The notes under the pieces: generated by a model
Database searches by the model: none
Told to the model about the DNA's origin: nothing
The model's input: the letters and a program-made list of their open reading frames with translations, nothing else
Shown: piece after piece, positions 11,555 to 23,784 of the stretch
How the letters are laid out: the number at the start of each line of letters is the position of its first letter
How positions within the stretch are numbered: position 1 is the first letter of the stretch
Assembly: GCF_036373705.1 (NCBI RefSeq)
Contig: NC_089863.1
Location: 2,745,944 to 2,809,943, forward strand
DNA: 64,000 bases
Reading direction: 5' to 3'
Source of the DNA: Amia ocellicauda
Taxonomy: Eukaryota; Chordata; Actinopteri; Amiiformes; Amiidae
Program-made: the position numbers and the translations under genes

Positions 11555-12090
11555 AAATTGTATAATGCTGTTAATGAAATGATAAAGCGTTGATGGGTTT
11601 GTCTCTCCTGCTCGTCTGTCCTCTGACTGAGACACACATCCTGGATGCCAATGGATGCAGACCAGCTACCCAGAGCAAAATCAGAACTTTTTAATACCAG
11701 AACTACACGTCTTTTTGCAAATTTCTTCCCCATATTTCTCCTAATGGACCTAATAGCTCCTAATGATTCTAAGAAAGCAACTGCATCTATTTCAACAGCT
11801 TTCTGTTCCTGGAAAAATAACCACAGTCAGAGAGTTTATTTAAGATTTGAGTTCTGTGGTTAGCTACACCTTCTTCATGAAAGACATCATTAGATACAGA
11901 AACCAGCACTTCCTCTACCAGCTCACACTCACACACATTAATGTAGATGTGCGCAAACCCACACGCACACACGCACACACACACAGCCGCACAGAGACTC
12001 AGATCTTCTCTGACACACAGGACTCAGGTCCTCCTTCAGGGACGCACGGATGCACTACAGCACAGTGGTTTCACTTCATACCCCTGCTGG
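11555..12090. repeat. Duplicated block A (flank of lost receptor copy)
   Basis: Colinear with block B at 12,768-13,227. Shared landmarks in order are AAATGATAAAGCGTTGATG, TTGTCTCTCCTGCTC, a TTCTTC...CTCCTAATGGACC segment, CAGAGAGTTTATTTAA, CACTTCCTCTACCAGCT, a CA-rich stretch and GACTCAGATCTTCTC. The last part corresponds to the probable 5' UTR exon of the receptor, so this is an older copy of that promoter and exon region. Confidence 0.7.
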
Positions 12091-12519
12091 TGTGTTGAAG
12101 ACTGAGGGCCACATGCAGCAGCCCGTGTGATGGACTGCAGGGACACACACACAGAGCCACCTCCCCGACTGACACAGACGCACCGATCACCACTGACACT
12201 CGAGCCTCACTCTGATCAGGGGACTGAGCAGAGACCTCCAGCTGAATTCAGTCAAATGAAGACTTGTTTCCTGCAGAACAAATCAGTGGGTCAGAAACGT
12301 CAGATCTGTAATAAAACTATGGACTCTTTCCAACTCAAGCACCTCAGGATGAATTACATTTCTCCAGGCTCCTGACATGGCATCGGCCCACCGGCCACCT
12401 TGTGCTGCCTGAGAGACAGGCCTGTGGATCCGATCAGGGAGACTCTGAGCAGCAGAGAGTCGGGCCCCCGAGTGAGAGAGAGAGGCTTGGGTAGTGGGGG
12501 GGCAGGAGTGTGTGATTGA

Positions 12520-12605
12520 CACATGGAGGAGATGGGACTGAAGTATTGCTTTAGTCTGACCCTGGGTTTATTCTGCTCCTGTGCCCATCCTGTACATCTC
12601 TTTTC
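12520..12605. repeat. Receptor 3' UTR-like duplicate
   Basis: It shares TGGGTTTATTCTGCTCCTGT and CCTGTACATCTC, with flanking GAAGTATTG, with 17,060-17,150, which lies downstream of the intact receptor. It marks the 3' end of another lost receptor copy. Confidence 0.7.
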
Positions 12606-12767
12606 AATATGAGGTTTGAGTAGCTGATGAAGAAACTCCGACACACTTTGTGACAATGAGCCCCGCTGTCTGGAGAAGCAACAGACTGCATTGTGCCGAA
12701 CTCATCTGTATTTCACTTTCAGATACTAAACTAAGCTTTGCTTGGTACTGAATTCTCATGCACCTGT

Positions 12768-13227
12768 ATAATGCTATTAATTAAATGATAAAGCGTTGAT
12801 GTGTTTGTCTCTCCTGCTCATCTGTTTTAGGATTATAACTATGCATTCTGTGGGCAGATTTCTTCTTCATATCTTCCTAATGGACCCAAAGCTAATGATT
12901 CAGAGTATCCAGTTTGTCCATTTTGTTAACCACAATCAGAGAGTTCATTTAAAAATTGTATTTTGTGGTCACCAACTACTTTGACTTAAAAGCCATTGGT
13001 TAGCCTGATAATTAAATAAATGAAGCAACACTTCCTCTACCAGCTATCAGCGATGACACAATACTCACACACTTGCATACACACACAAACTCTTAGAGGT
13101 ACATATACACAGACTCACAGAGACTCACAGAGACTCAGATCATCTCCGGCAAACTGGATCCCAGTCCGCCTTCAGGACCCACAGACGCAGCTTCAGCACT
13201 GTCCACAACGGCTCCAGTCTGACCCAG
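12768..13227. repeat. Duplicated block B (5' region of the receptor gene)
   Basis: Second copy of the block at 11,555-12,090, about 1.2 kb downstream. It ends at the splice donor of the probable receptor 5' UTR exon. Confidence 0.7.
13140..13227 (+). other. Probable 5' UTR exon of the GPCR gene
   Basis: The exon ends at GACCCAG followed by a strong donor GTAAGG (from 13,228). The matching acceptor is TTGTTTTCCAG ending at 15,244, 166 bases before the receptor ATG, which would give a 2-kb intron carrying the CR1 fragment. The exon start is not defined. This is an inference from splice signals only. Confidence 0.45.
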
Positions 13228-13847
13228 GTAAGGCAGCTGCTGTCTTTATATAACTGAGGACCGATTAAAGACTGACTAATCACAGGCTCAGGGGTAATGT
13301 GTGTGTTTCAGCAGCCTATGAGATGTGAATGAATCAATCGTTAGTATGTACAGAATAGACAGGACAGAGAGAAGGACAGAGATATTAATTATTGTGTTAC
13401 AGATGTTGTCTGATCAGTGTACACCATTGATACATTTTAATAAGAAGATGCAGCCCAAGCAAAAAAGTGCAAATGCGGTCTCCCCCCAGCTTGAAGAGCA
13501 GCTTTATGAAACACAATCAAGATAAACTCCACAGACAGAGTTTCTAGTGATCCGTGTGGCTCAATAATCAGGACAAATAGAGCCGAGAAGATTCCAGAAC
13601 AAGTGAGACCAGCAGTTTGAGCATCAGGGTGGTCATATAAACACAGATACATTGATAATCCAGTGGAGAAGGCAGCTTTAAGACAGGAATAATGGTCATG
13701 AAACGTTGTGAAAAAGAATGTATGGGCTAGATGTAACCTCATTAATGATCATCACATCAAACAACTGCTGCACTTGTATTATAGCTGACCAGTACTTTGA
13801 GTTCCTGCCTTCAAGCCTTAGAGCAGGAATCAAAAGGACACCTACTC

Positions 13848-14410
13848 AAATAAGAACATAATAACATAAGAACATAAGAAAGTTTACAAATGAGAGGATC
13901 ATGCTCATTTGGTGTCCATTAATAACTAAGTGATCCAAGGATCCTATCCAGTCTATTTTTAAATGTTCCCAAATTTTCAGCTTCAACCACATCGCTGGGG
14001 AGTTTGTTCAGATTGTGACGCCTCTCTGTGTGAAGAAGTGTCTCCTGTTTTCTGTCTTGAATGCCTTGAAGCCCAATTTCCATTTGTGTCCCCGGGTGCG
14101 TGTGTCCCTGCTGATCTGGAAAAGCTCCTCTGGTTTGATGTGGTCGATGCCCTTCATGATTTTGACGACTTCAATCAAGTCCCCACGTAGTCTCCTCTGT
14201 TACAGGGTGAAAAGGTTTAGTTCCTCAGTCTCTCAGTAGGGCATTCCCTTCAGACCTGGAATAAGTCTGGTTGCTCTCCTCTGAACTGCCTCTAGAGCAG
14301 CGATATCTTTCTTGAAGTGTGGAGCCCAGAACTGTCCACAGTATCCAGATGAGCTCTAACTAGTGCATTGTACAGTCTTAACATTACTTCCCTTGTTTTA
14401 AATACATCTC
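13848..14410 (-). mobile_element. CR1-type LINE fragment, reverse transcriptase C-terminus
   Basis: Minus-strand reading gives the end of a CR1 ORF2: [76 protein letters not shown] and HFFTQRGVTI. These are the classic closing motifs of CR1 ORF2. It is interrupted by stops and is a 5'-truncated insertion inside the presumed first intron of the receptor. A related scrap sits in every ZP3 unit (26,489-26,604 and its repeats). Confidence 0.88.
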
Positions 14411-15331
14411 CCACAGACCTTCTCACTCACATTGTCTGTCTCAAGTGCTCATGCTATCTCAGATTGCTGAGGCACAGCTGTCTGAACTCTTACTGTACAC
14501 AATTGGTATCTCACAGGTCTGGTCTCTGTGGAATAGATATTTCTTAGAGATTAGGGTGAAAGAAAAAGGAATTTTTCAAAATTGGAGAAAATAAAATCTC
14601 ACTTTGAAGTAACACCACTGTTCCTTTATTGGATTTCATAGCATTTTACTTGTCTGTGCACATTTGGCCACTGTCTATCTAACGTATGTGTCTATATTTC
14701 ATATTTTGTTGTGCAGTCATGGCCAAAAATGTCCCATGGTGTAACAAGAACATTTGATTTAAAATGGTTGATATAGAATTGTGACTTCACAGCACAATAC
14801 ATAAATGTGCATGAAATAATGATTTATGATGCAACAAATGAGAAAATAAAATATAGCAGATAATGGGAAACAAAATAGACCTTTTAAATGTTTGCTGTGA
14901 TTTTCAATAGACACGTTGAACACACAGCTAAATATGGACAGGAAAAAATGGAATAGACAGGGACAGGCCATAGCAAACCTCATCAGTTCAGTGCCCTGGG
15001 CACGTGCTCTGCCCACTCGCCACCAGCTTCTCAGCGCTGACTCCAGGGACACAAACTGACTCTACGGAGACTCATGCTTTCATGATGATGATTATTCACA
15101 CTTATATATACAAGCAGAAGTCTCAAAAAACTAAATTTTGAATGACAGTGAGCACAATGGGCAATACAACTTGAGGAAGGAGTTGACAGAAATCACTCCT
15201 TTACACATTTCTTGTGTTGATTCCTAATTCATTTTGTTTTCCAGTTCTTCTCCAGGTCTCTGGGTGCTCAGCTGTCTGGTGTCACAGCGTCCCTGACTGA
15301 CAGGACTGTGGAGAGCTGAGAGGATCCCTGA

Positions 15332-15410
15332 CCCACTGACCAGCACAGCACAGACTCCTCCAGCCCCACTGACCAGCACAGACTCCTCCAGCCCCACTGA
15401 CCAGGACACC
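15332..15410. repeat. 28-bp tandem repeat in the receptor 5' UTR
   Basis: CCCACTGACCAGCACAGACT then CCTCCAGC is repeated about 2.7 times, with a 4-base insertion in the first copy. The last partial copy runs up to the ATG. The repeats have no upstream start codon. Confidence 0.8.
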
Positions 15411-16370
15411 ATGAACAACTTGAACTACACTAACAAGGACAACAGGAAATACCCAAGCAGAGATTACATGGATAAAACTAAAATTGACATTGTTATTGAC
15501 ATTTTCATTCTTTGCGTCGGAGTGCCGCTCATCTGCCTGGCAATCTGCGGCCTGTTCCGCCTGCTTAGGTTTGGCATGGTGGTGCCCATCTACATCATCA
15601 ACTTGCTCATCGCCGACCTCCTGCAGATCATCGCAAGACCAGCCAGTTTGATTACAAATATGGCTAATTACCAGAGAAATATACACAAAGTTGCTGTCAT
15701 TATTTTTTATCCAATATTTCATTTTGGCCTGAGTGCCAGCGTGTGGTTCATGGTGTGCATCGCCCTGGAGAGATACCTGGTTGTCGCCCATCCTCTGTGG
15801 TACCGGTGCCGCAGCAGTGTCAGGCACACCGTGGTGATCTCTGTGGGAGTTTGGGTGATGACTTCGGCATTGCCTACAATATTCTTCATAGGTCAATATA
15901 CTGTAACTGATAGACATATTGTTTATCTTGTAGAGGATATTCTATTTTCTGTCCTCTTCCTCTTGCCATTCCCTCTTCTTGTTTTCTTCTTTGTCGGCAC
16001 ATGGAAAGCCATCGCCGGAGCCACCTCTGTACAAGACACAGAGAAGAGAAGGATTATGCGCCTGCTGGCCTTCGTCCTGGGCTCCTACACTGTGCTCTTC
16101 CTGCCACACTGCATAGTGTACTTAATTATGTATTATTCAAAATATACTGTGTCTGAAAGTGTCTTTGATATTACATCTGTAATGGTTGAACTCAGTGTCC
16201 TTGTGGACCCAGTGCTGTACATCCTCCTCAGGCCTGACGTCAGGGACACACTGGGCTCTGTCCCCTGCTGTCAGAGGCTGTTCAAACTGACCAGCTGCTG
16301 GACACCCAGAGCTGAGCAGCAGGAGACAGAGGATGCAGCCGCTGAGTGTCCGACTGAATCCAGTGTCTGA
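15411..16370 (+). CDS. Rhodopsin-like (class A) G-protein coupled receptor
   Basis: A 319-residue seven-helix plasma-membrane receptor with its coding region in one exon. TM1 is about 23-50, TM2 60-83 (NLLIADLL), TM3 about 95-120 ending in ERY, TM4 140-162 (with Trp), TM5 175-203 (Pro in LLPFPLL), TM6 217-243 and TM7 250-275 (DPVLYILL, the NPxxY position). The N-terminus has one N-glycosylation site (Asn-Tyr-Thr near residue 6). The C-tail has a Cys pair (SVPCCQRLF) that could be palmitoylated. Oddities: no Cys at the TM3 start or in ECL2, so the usual disulfide is absent; TM1 lacks the GN motif; TM6 lacks CWxP. The start codon has a good context (GACACCATGA). The ligand is unknown; subfamily not assigned. 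Decayed sister copies lie at 11.4-13.2 kb. Confidence 0.88.
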   Translation: MNNLNYTNKDNRKYPSRDYMDKTKIDIVIDIFILCVGVPLICLAICGLFRLLRFGMVVPIYIINLLIADLLQIIARPASLITNMANYQRNIHKVAVIIFYPIFHFGLSASVWFMVCIALERYLVVAHPLWYRCRSSVRHTVVISVGVWVMTSALPTIFFIGQYTVTDRHIVYLVEDILFSVLFLLPFPLLVFFFVGTWKAIAGATSVQDTEKRRIMRLLAFVLGSYTVLFLPHCIVYLIMYYSKYTVSESVFDITSVMVELSVLVDPVLYILLRPDVRDTLGSVPCCQRLFKLTSCWTPRAEQQETEDAAAECPTESSV

Positions 16371-16651
16371 GAGACACAGGGGTTTGAGAGCTCAGCTGTG
16401 TCTGGAAGTCAGTCCAAGACAGTGTGGTTGTGAAAGGTGCAGAAACCTCATTGTTCTCTGTGCCATGTAGACAAGTCTCTTAAGAGAGAGACGCAGGGGT
16501 TTGGCAATGCGCTGTCATCCCTGGAGTCGATCTCAGACAGACACTCAGTCTCTTCTCATTCCTTCCCTTTATATCATATCAGATTCAATAACAATAAAGG
16601 GGAATATCATTGTGGAAATCAAAGCTGATACATATATAACACTCATATTCA

Positions 16652-16652
<1 letters not shown>

Positions 16653-16699
<47 letters not shown>
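16653..16699. repeat. (ATT)n microsatellite
   Basis: Perfect triplet run in the presumed 3' flank of the receptor. Confidence 0.95.
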
Positions 16700-17059
16700 G
16701 TGTCAACCTTTATGCCATTATTGTTATAATCGTGCGTATTTCTATGAATGTAATAACCTGTGTTTGTGTTATTATGATTGAATAATAAAAACACACAAAC
16801 ATGTTTATACAAACTTGTATAGGAAAGTAAGATTGCCTTCTGCTGTTTAAAGTGATGAATGATGATATGTAAGTATTTCTGGACACTGAAACTGTCTGCA
16901 CTTCCTAGATCCCAGATTGAGTCAAAACTTCCCCACGTCAGTCAATCAGTCCATCGGTCCAGGACTCCTGTTCCTTCACTTGCTGTTGTCCTGAGACTCC
17001 TCCAGCTGCCCAATGGACAGACAGTGTGCTGCACTGGGGCGGACGAGTGTGACTGGCAG

Positions 17060-17150
17060 ACGGAGGAGAGGGGTGTGAAGTATTGATTTAATCTGGGCCT
17101 GGGTTTATTCTGCTCCTGTGTCAGTCCTGTACATCTCCTTTACATTTCAG
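17060..17150. repeat. Receptor 3' UTR segment, duplicated at 12,520
   Basis: This is the partner of 12,520-12,605. An AATAAA follows at about 17,156 and may end the receptor transcript; an earlier AATAAA lies at about 16,591. Confidence 0.6.
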
Positions 17151-17159
17151 TGACTAAAT

Positions 17160-18282
17160 AAAGTTACAATGTTTCTCAATCGTTATTTATTTCTAGAATA
17201 TTAACTGAACTTTGTTTTGCATTAAAAATAAGTACCTATGTGTCATTCTCAGAATAAAGTTATATGCGTTCATCATGGCCTCCTCTCTGTCGTGTGCTTG
17301 TCCTCTAACTGATAAACATGCATTCAGTCCAGGAGCTGCATCCAGCCACTGTCTTCATTCCTGTCTTCAGAACAGGGTCTGCAGCCCTGGCCTTGGACAG
17401 TGTTGGGGTAAAATTGCTTTCCAGTAAGATACTAGTTCAAACTTGCTCTTATAAGGGTTTCCTTGTTCTTTTTTGGATTTCTCTGCTCAGACTTATCTGT
17501 GTGACAGATAGAGATAATTTCTACTGCAGTGGACATTCTTTAGTTAATGAACCAAAACTATATAACATGTTCTTATCAGTATAGTGTGTGCTGTGTCCTT
17601 GTCCCAGTGCTTCCATGTCTGGATGAAATATTGTTTCCCCAATTATAAAGAATACCTCATGAATTATTGCTTCCCGTGTCTCGGAACTGCACCAGGACAT
17701 ACGCCAAGAAAATATCATCCAGGTTCGGGACAGCCCTGAACCTCCTTTGAAATATTGCTTGTAGATGTATAAATGGCTGTGTGAAACTTTCAATAAATGA
17801 AGATAAACGAACAGACATTGTGTCAGTGACTTTACTTCCTGGGCCTGTCTCTATGGGAAGATTAGTTTAGCTTTTATAATACTATCTTTTATTAGCTGCT
17901 ATCTTTTACTATCTTTTATTAATCCTCATTTCCTCATTATTGCACACATCTGTTCCCTAGCTCTCATTGCAGAGTATTTATACCGTTTGGCTCCGTCATG
18001 ACTGGTGGTGGTTAATTGTGAACAAGTGACCAACTACGCCAACTCAGTTGGTGAACGAGAGGAACTCCCAACCCCCTATTTATTTTCCCCCAGGCAAGCT
18101 CGATTGGACCCCAAGACACAACAGCAGGAGGTAGGTGATAATTATTTGTATTCACAGGTTGGTTTTCAATTTTATTTATATAGCTACTGATTTTAATACG
18201 TAGCTGTTAATTGTGATTTATTAATAGCTCTATTGGGGTGTTATTTATGTAATTTGTAAGTGAATATGTACTGTAGCAGTTA

Positions 18283-18284
<2 letters not shown>
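17160..18284. other. Unassigned sequence, no gene seen
   Basis: Short frames only. A CAATAAATG polyadenylation-like signal lies near 17,790 and a TATTTATA box near 17,977, but no exon or element could be tied to them. Confidence 0.35.

Positions 18285-18337
<53 letters not shown>
18285..18337. repeat. (TTA)n microsatellite
   Basis: Triplet run of about 17 units. Confidence 0.95.
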
Positions 18338-18338
<1 letters not shown>

Positions 18339-18562
18339 TGCTATTTGTTTTAGCACAGCTTAAGCAGTGACTTATAACACACTTGGTCAGAATGGTGTCA
18401 GTGAATTATTGCTGTTGATGAGAAGTGGTGAGAAATGGACAGGATACCTTAGGCACCATTTTAATCATTAAATCATTTTAAAAACAAATACCATTGCAAC
18501 TCTGATGCGCTCATCATTAAAGACGGACAATTGTCAATATCAGGGGCGTCATGCAGCTAAGT

Positions 18563-20870
18563 GAGTGTGTGTGTGTGTGTGTGTTTGTTATGTGAGCTGG
18601 TAGAGGAAGTTGTTGTGTTTGTAGTTAATATATGGTTTTGCAGGGTTTTGTATCTTTGCCCCGGTTGTGGAATTGAGGAGAGGAGAACTAGTATAGAAAT
18701 AAAGAACGTGGTTGAAGAACGCTGACTCTTACGTAATTCAATACTTCGTCCCGGGATTGCAACTAATTGGCGACAAGGATGGCCACCTCATCTGTGCCCC
18801 ATCTTACATAATTTCTACCATGTCAGGGTGAACCTACCATTAGTTTTCGACATGGATAAAAATGTTCTAGAATAACTTGAGTGGCCTGAAGCCCGAAAAC
18901 ACTACAATACAGAGGCTATATACAAAACGAGTAACAAAGCAGACCGAGCACGGACAAAGACGTTCAGTTTCAGCTATTAACAGACAGAAAAACATGACTT
19001 CGGCAGGACAACAAGCTTCACATAACTGTTTTTCGCTGTGGTTCTCTGACTCACTTAACAAATGCGCAATCACACCCTGCATTGAAAGCAAAGTGCAGGA
19101 CATGTAGTAAAGTTGGACATTTTGCAAAAGTCTGCAGATCTGCTCAGAAACATGACGTCAGAGAAACAGTAGTGCCTGAATTTACTGTTCTTTACATGAT
19201 GGACTCTGTTGCTCATTCTAACAAGATAGTTTGTACTATTAAAATTGGTACATCAGCCTCCACCCATCAAAGTGTTGAACTGGTTGTTGATGCTGGCTCA
19301 TCTGTTTCATTGCTGACTGAATACCTATATGAAAATTTCTTCATCTATTTCCCTTTGCAGAAAGCTGACGTACTTCTTGTAACGTATTCAAAAGATGACT
19401 TACCTGTACTGGGATGCCTCTCCACATATGCTATACATGATGGAAGTTTGTCTTTCTAAGGACATGCCATATCCAAAGATGGTCTGCAGCCTGATGATAA
19501 CCAAATTGTGGCTATTCAAGATGCCCCTGCCCCAAATGATGCTTCTACTCTCCGATCATTCTTGGGCTTAACTGCTTGGTATGCAAAATGTATACCAAAT
19601 TATGCAACAGTTGTAGAACTGATGAGAGCACTTCTTCAGAATACAAGGAATACGAGGCAAGTCTGTTTTAATTATGACATTGTGAAAAGACCAGAAGCTC
19701 AAAGTCATACCGTGCACTCCCTGTCTAGGTTGCCACTGAATGAACCATCAGTCGCTGGTCAACATACTGAGCCTGACATTGTCGCTGCAATTTCTACACT
19801 ACTGTCTGCTGTGCCTGTTGCTGAATTTGCAGACGCCTGTACCAGCTGTCCAGAACTGACCAAGCTCTGCACTCAGATGACTCGAGGTTAGTCGAAAACA
19901 TCAACAAATCTGCCCCCAGAACTGCTTTCTGGATTTCATATTAGAGATGAGTTGACCAGGCATGACACTTTCATCATCAGAGGAAGCAATAGACTTTTGG
20001 TGCTGCAGAGTCTCCCCACAAAGCTGGTTCATTTAGCTCATGAAAGCCATCAAGGGATTATACAGACTAAACAGAGACTAAGGGATCTCTACTGGTGGCC
20101 AAAAATGTACTCTTTAGTTCAGTGTATCATCAACTCTTGTCAGTCATGCCAGTTCAATGACAACACCACAAAAACTACCCCTGCACCTTTGACACCAGTA
20201 CAATTGCCAGAAGTGCCTTGGCATAAGATTGCCATGGACATTGTTGGACCATTTGAATGTGGACCCAGTGATTACAGATATGCCATTACTCTTATTGACT
20301 ACTATAGTAAGTGGCCAGAAGTAGCATTTACATCACACATCACCACGGCTGCTGTCACTTCTTTTTTTGACTTCCCTCCTTAGCCAGAAGGGACACCCAT
20401 ATGAAATAGTTACTGATAACAGATCCCAATTTACATCTACTGACTTTTCTTCGTTCCTGGAAGAAAGAGACATTAAGCACATTCACTATTCAGTCTACCA
20501 CCCTCAAGCTAATGGAGCTGTGGAAAGGTTCAACAGAGTCCTGAAATAATGCATTCTCAACATATAAGTCATTTGAATTATTGTATGGCAGGAAAATTAG
20601 AACAAAACTAAATATTCTACCTATTACAGATGACCTCACTGCCAACAAGGTCATACAAGAAATTGTAAGAAGGAAACAGCAGAAGATGAAAGTGTACAGA
20701 GATGGCAAAAGAAAGGCCAAGATTCTTGCTTCATACTTATCCATGTCATCTGAGGTGGCACTGAGTCCTAATCAAAATGAGAGAAATGCTCCACCTGAAC
20801 ATCTTGATTGTTTCCTTTCAAATAGAGTGTGGTTGTGTACAGAGCCAAAATGATGTCAATTGTGTTACTG
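18563..20870 (+). mobile_element. Ty3/Gypsy LTR retrotransposon fossil, broken
   Basis: The left part (to about 18,765) looks like an LTR end, with an AATAAA near 18,697, followed by a primer-binding-type leader (TGGCGACAAGGATGG). Recognisable parts in order are a CCHC zinc knuckle and aspartic protease region (about 19,080-19,460), a reduced reverse transcriptase/RNase H remnant (about 19,500-19,780) and an integrase with HHCC-type and core regions (about 19,950-20,550). No env-like part and no clear 3' LTR were found. The element carries several breaks and large internal losses, so it is old and not functional. Confidence 0.85.
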
Positions 20871-22499
20871 TCCAAATATTGATGGACCTAACTGTATACT
20901 GCTCTTTTTAGGGAACCTGTACATCACCTGGCAAACCAAGCAACCTGATTGTGCCATGCTGAAGATTAGCCATGAATCCTGCTGATACAGAGCTCGCCAG
21001 GTCTCTGTCTGGCCACCCCTGCTAAAACTTCACATAAAGATTCTGAATAATTCTATTTACTATAGATTGCATGAGTCTTGTCAGGATCAAGTCGCTCTTT
21101 CTGTTCCCCTTCAAGGGTCCTCTTGTTTTTTTCACCTTTAAGGTTGCTCTTTAGAAGGGTTTCCATGTCAAAGACCCATAAGAGTAAGGTTCTGCAGCAG
21201 AATTGGTATGAAGGACAGGTCTCCAAACAGATTTTCCACAGTGTACATTTGTATTGCCTTTGTAGATTTCTACCTATGAGGCCAATTGTACAACAGGTAA
21301 GTACTGATATGCTTCTTAGTTTTATGTATATATTTAGTAATGACAATCCAAATAAAATTTTTAGTTTATGTAAATAAGTATAGAATCAGGAGCGGAAGGG
21401 TGGTCTTGATACATCTTAGTCACATTTTTTGTTGGTTTGCTTTCTGCACTTCCCCCACCAATGTTGTGAGAATGTTACATTTTCCCCCCAATAATGTATG
21501 CCTGGCTCCACAGGCATAGGGGACACGTCCCCCCCAATTCTGAAACCAAACCTACGCCACTGCCCTTACACAAAAAAACATAAACTGACTAAAGCATACT
21601 TGTACCAAAGGAGGGTCCCCTTATTGTAGTGGGAAAATTTCCTTTTTTTATTTTCCCCTGTGCACCTGACAGTTTTGATTGTTATTCTCTGTCATTAATT
21701 GTGTGAACTGTCTTGCAATGCAATGGTGGCTGCTCAGTCATCCCACGATTTACATCCTCTCAACCTATGGCGTTCCACATGTACGTTGTCAACATTGCAC
21801 TGAGCAGCTCATGGGTGGATCTGGGACCTGGAGGCTCTGAACTCTCATATTATGACCTTCACTTATTTGGACAGATTAGGCTATCACTCTTCAACACAAA
21901 ATGTATACCAATTAAAACATGCAATAAAAACAAAATGGTCAAAAATTATTAATAGTAATAAAATAATGCTGTTATTATGCTGTTTATGGCAGCGGTGTGG
22001 AATTTTGCTGTAGAGGTAGAAAGACAAAAATAGTGTCTGAAAAGGCAATCACATTTATTTTCCTTTTTTAAACCACCAGGTCAGTCGGCAAATAAACAGC
22101 CTACAGTCAATGTGGATTCAGAAAATATTCAGAATTCAAAAGATAGTCTTCTTGTAAGTAATAAAGCTAGTTATAATAATTAAAGCCCCAACAAGCACAT
22201 TCCCCTGACTCTCAAAAAAGTTAAGCATCTGTAAAAAACAAAGAAGGCTGGGTGGTTAATTTTGCTATGAATAATGGACATGCTGCGATAGTATTTAATT
22301 AAAATGTTACTTTGCTCATATTCATAATTGCATTGAATAATAAAATGTAGCTGAGTTGCACTGCTGTGACTTTTAGTACAAAAAATAGTTGCCAATAATA
22401 GCCTGTAATGTTTCCGTTTAGTATAATTTGCCCAAGTAAATAATTGTGGTTTGTTTATAAGAGTATGATTTTTATGTTCAGTTTTGAATAGTCAATAAG
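20871..22499. other. Unassigned sequence with a possible hAT-type end
   Basis: No gene seen. The segment at about 21,490-21,562 ends CCTACGCCACTG, which resembles the terminal repeat of a hAT element (CAGTGGCGTAGG on the other strand). The rest is unrecognised. Confidence 0.35.
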
Positions 22500-22604
22500 C
22501 TAAGCTAAGCCCATATTTATAATAATACATTTTAAAAATCACAAATAAATGTAGTAATGTGTGCTGTGGCGTGGTTTATAATATTTTATTATAATCATAA
22601 GTCA
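22500..22604. repeat. Dispersed repeat, copy B
   Basis: Direct-orientation partner of 4,514-4,612. Confidence 0.75.
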
Positions 22605-23784
22605 TATGATCGATTTATTTCCATTGTTTAATGTCATTATAGGGAAGTCTTTTTTTTAAGAATATTATTTAATTAATTTAACAAAATCAAATGCACCCCC
22701 CCCCTCCCCCAAAGCGTTTATGCTGCCACCAGCCCTGGCTTGAATTATAGATGTGGTTTCTTGTCAGTATAAGTCCCACATTTTAGTAAGTTTTGGCAGT
22801 ATTATGGAAGTGTTACAATGGTATTGTGTTCATTATATTTATCTTTTCAATCTTTATCAAATTGACATTACATGTGTGAAGCTGTTATTTCAGCACCGCC
22901 TTGCTGTTCGTTATGCATGAAAGGTTAGCTCGGATCCGGCACCTAGTTCCTTCTGAAGACTTGCCAGATCTGCTACCACTCAAGGACCGCTCAATTTACA
23001 AATTAAGCACTGATTATATCTGACTGATGCCCATCAAAAGTGCTACTCTTAGGCTGTAAGATCAGAATTACTCGCTTAGTTCCTGGTTCTTGTCTTCTTC
23101 ATTAGAATCTTGATGATTTGCAGTCCCACAATGTGTATGTCTTCGATGTAATACGTATAGGCTGTATGTGTGCGTGTGTGTGTATTAAACAGACTTCACT
23201 GTGATTGTTGTGCAAAACCAAGACAGTCATTGAAATACTAAAATCATACAATTTTACCTGTAATTGGATTTGCCTATAAAATAAACCCACTACCTGAAAG
23301 CAGAAGTGATTATCTTATTTTAATATAGAGTGGTGCAACAACATTCTTTCTATCATACTGACACTTGTCAAGTTACAATGTACTTTCTTTTTGTAAATCC
23401 ATATATATTTGCCCCTCTCAGGATGAAGAGAGTTTGTAAAATGGAATTATTTACTGTAGGTTGTATTACATTACAAATGTCATATAAAAAAAGGCGTACA
23501 ATTAGTGATCGTTATTGGAATTTTGTTACCTTTCGCCTTTCTCAACAGCACCTTCCATCTACTGTACCTGCCCCCAATTCACACCTAACTGGCTCCACCT
23601 GGAACAGAATTCCTGCTAGTCCTTGATTAAATCTCCTTTCTACCACCTGTTTACTTTCACCAGCTCAGCAGCTGAACTGAATTGACTTCAATTAAGGCAA
23701 ACTACAGACAAGATAAATTCAATTAAGACAAAGTTAAAACAAAATGAGGAATTAGGAACATTTAAAACTAGGAACACAAAAAGA
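22605..23784. other. Unassigned A/T-rich sequence, no gene seen
   Basis: Only short unrelated frames, a C-run near 22,697 and a short GT run near 23,170. Confidence 0.4.

Noticed and set aside
15282-15917. 211-codon minus-strand frame
   Set aside because: It is an antisense shadow of the receptor coding exon and its repeat-rich leader.
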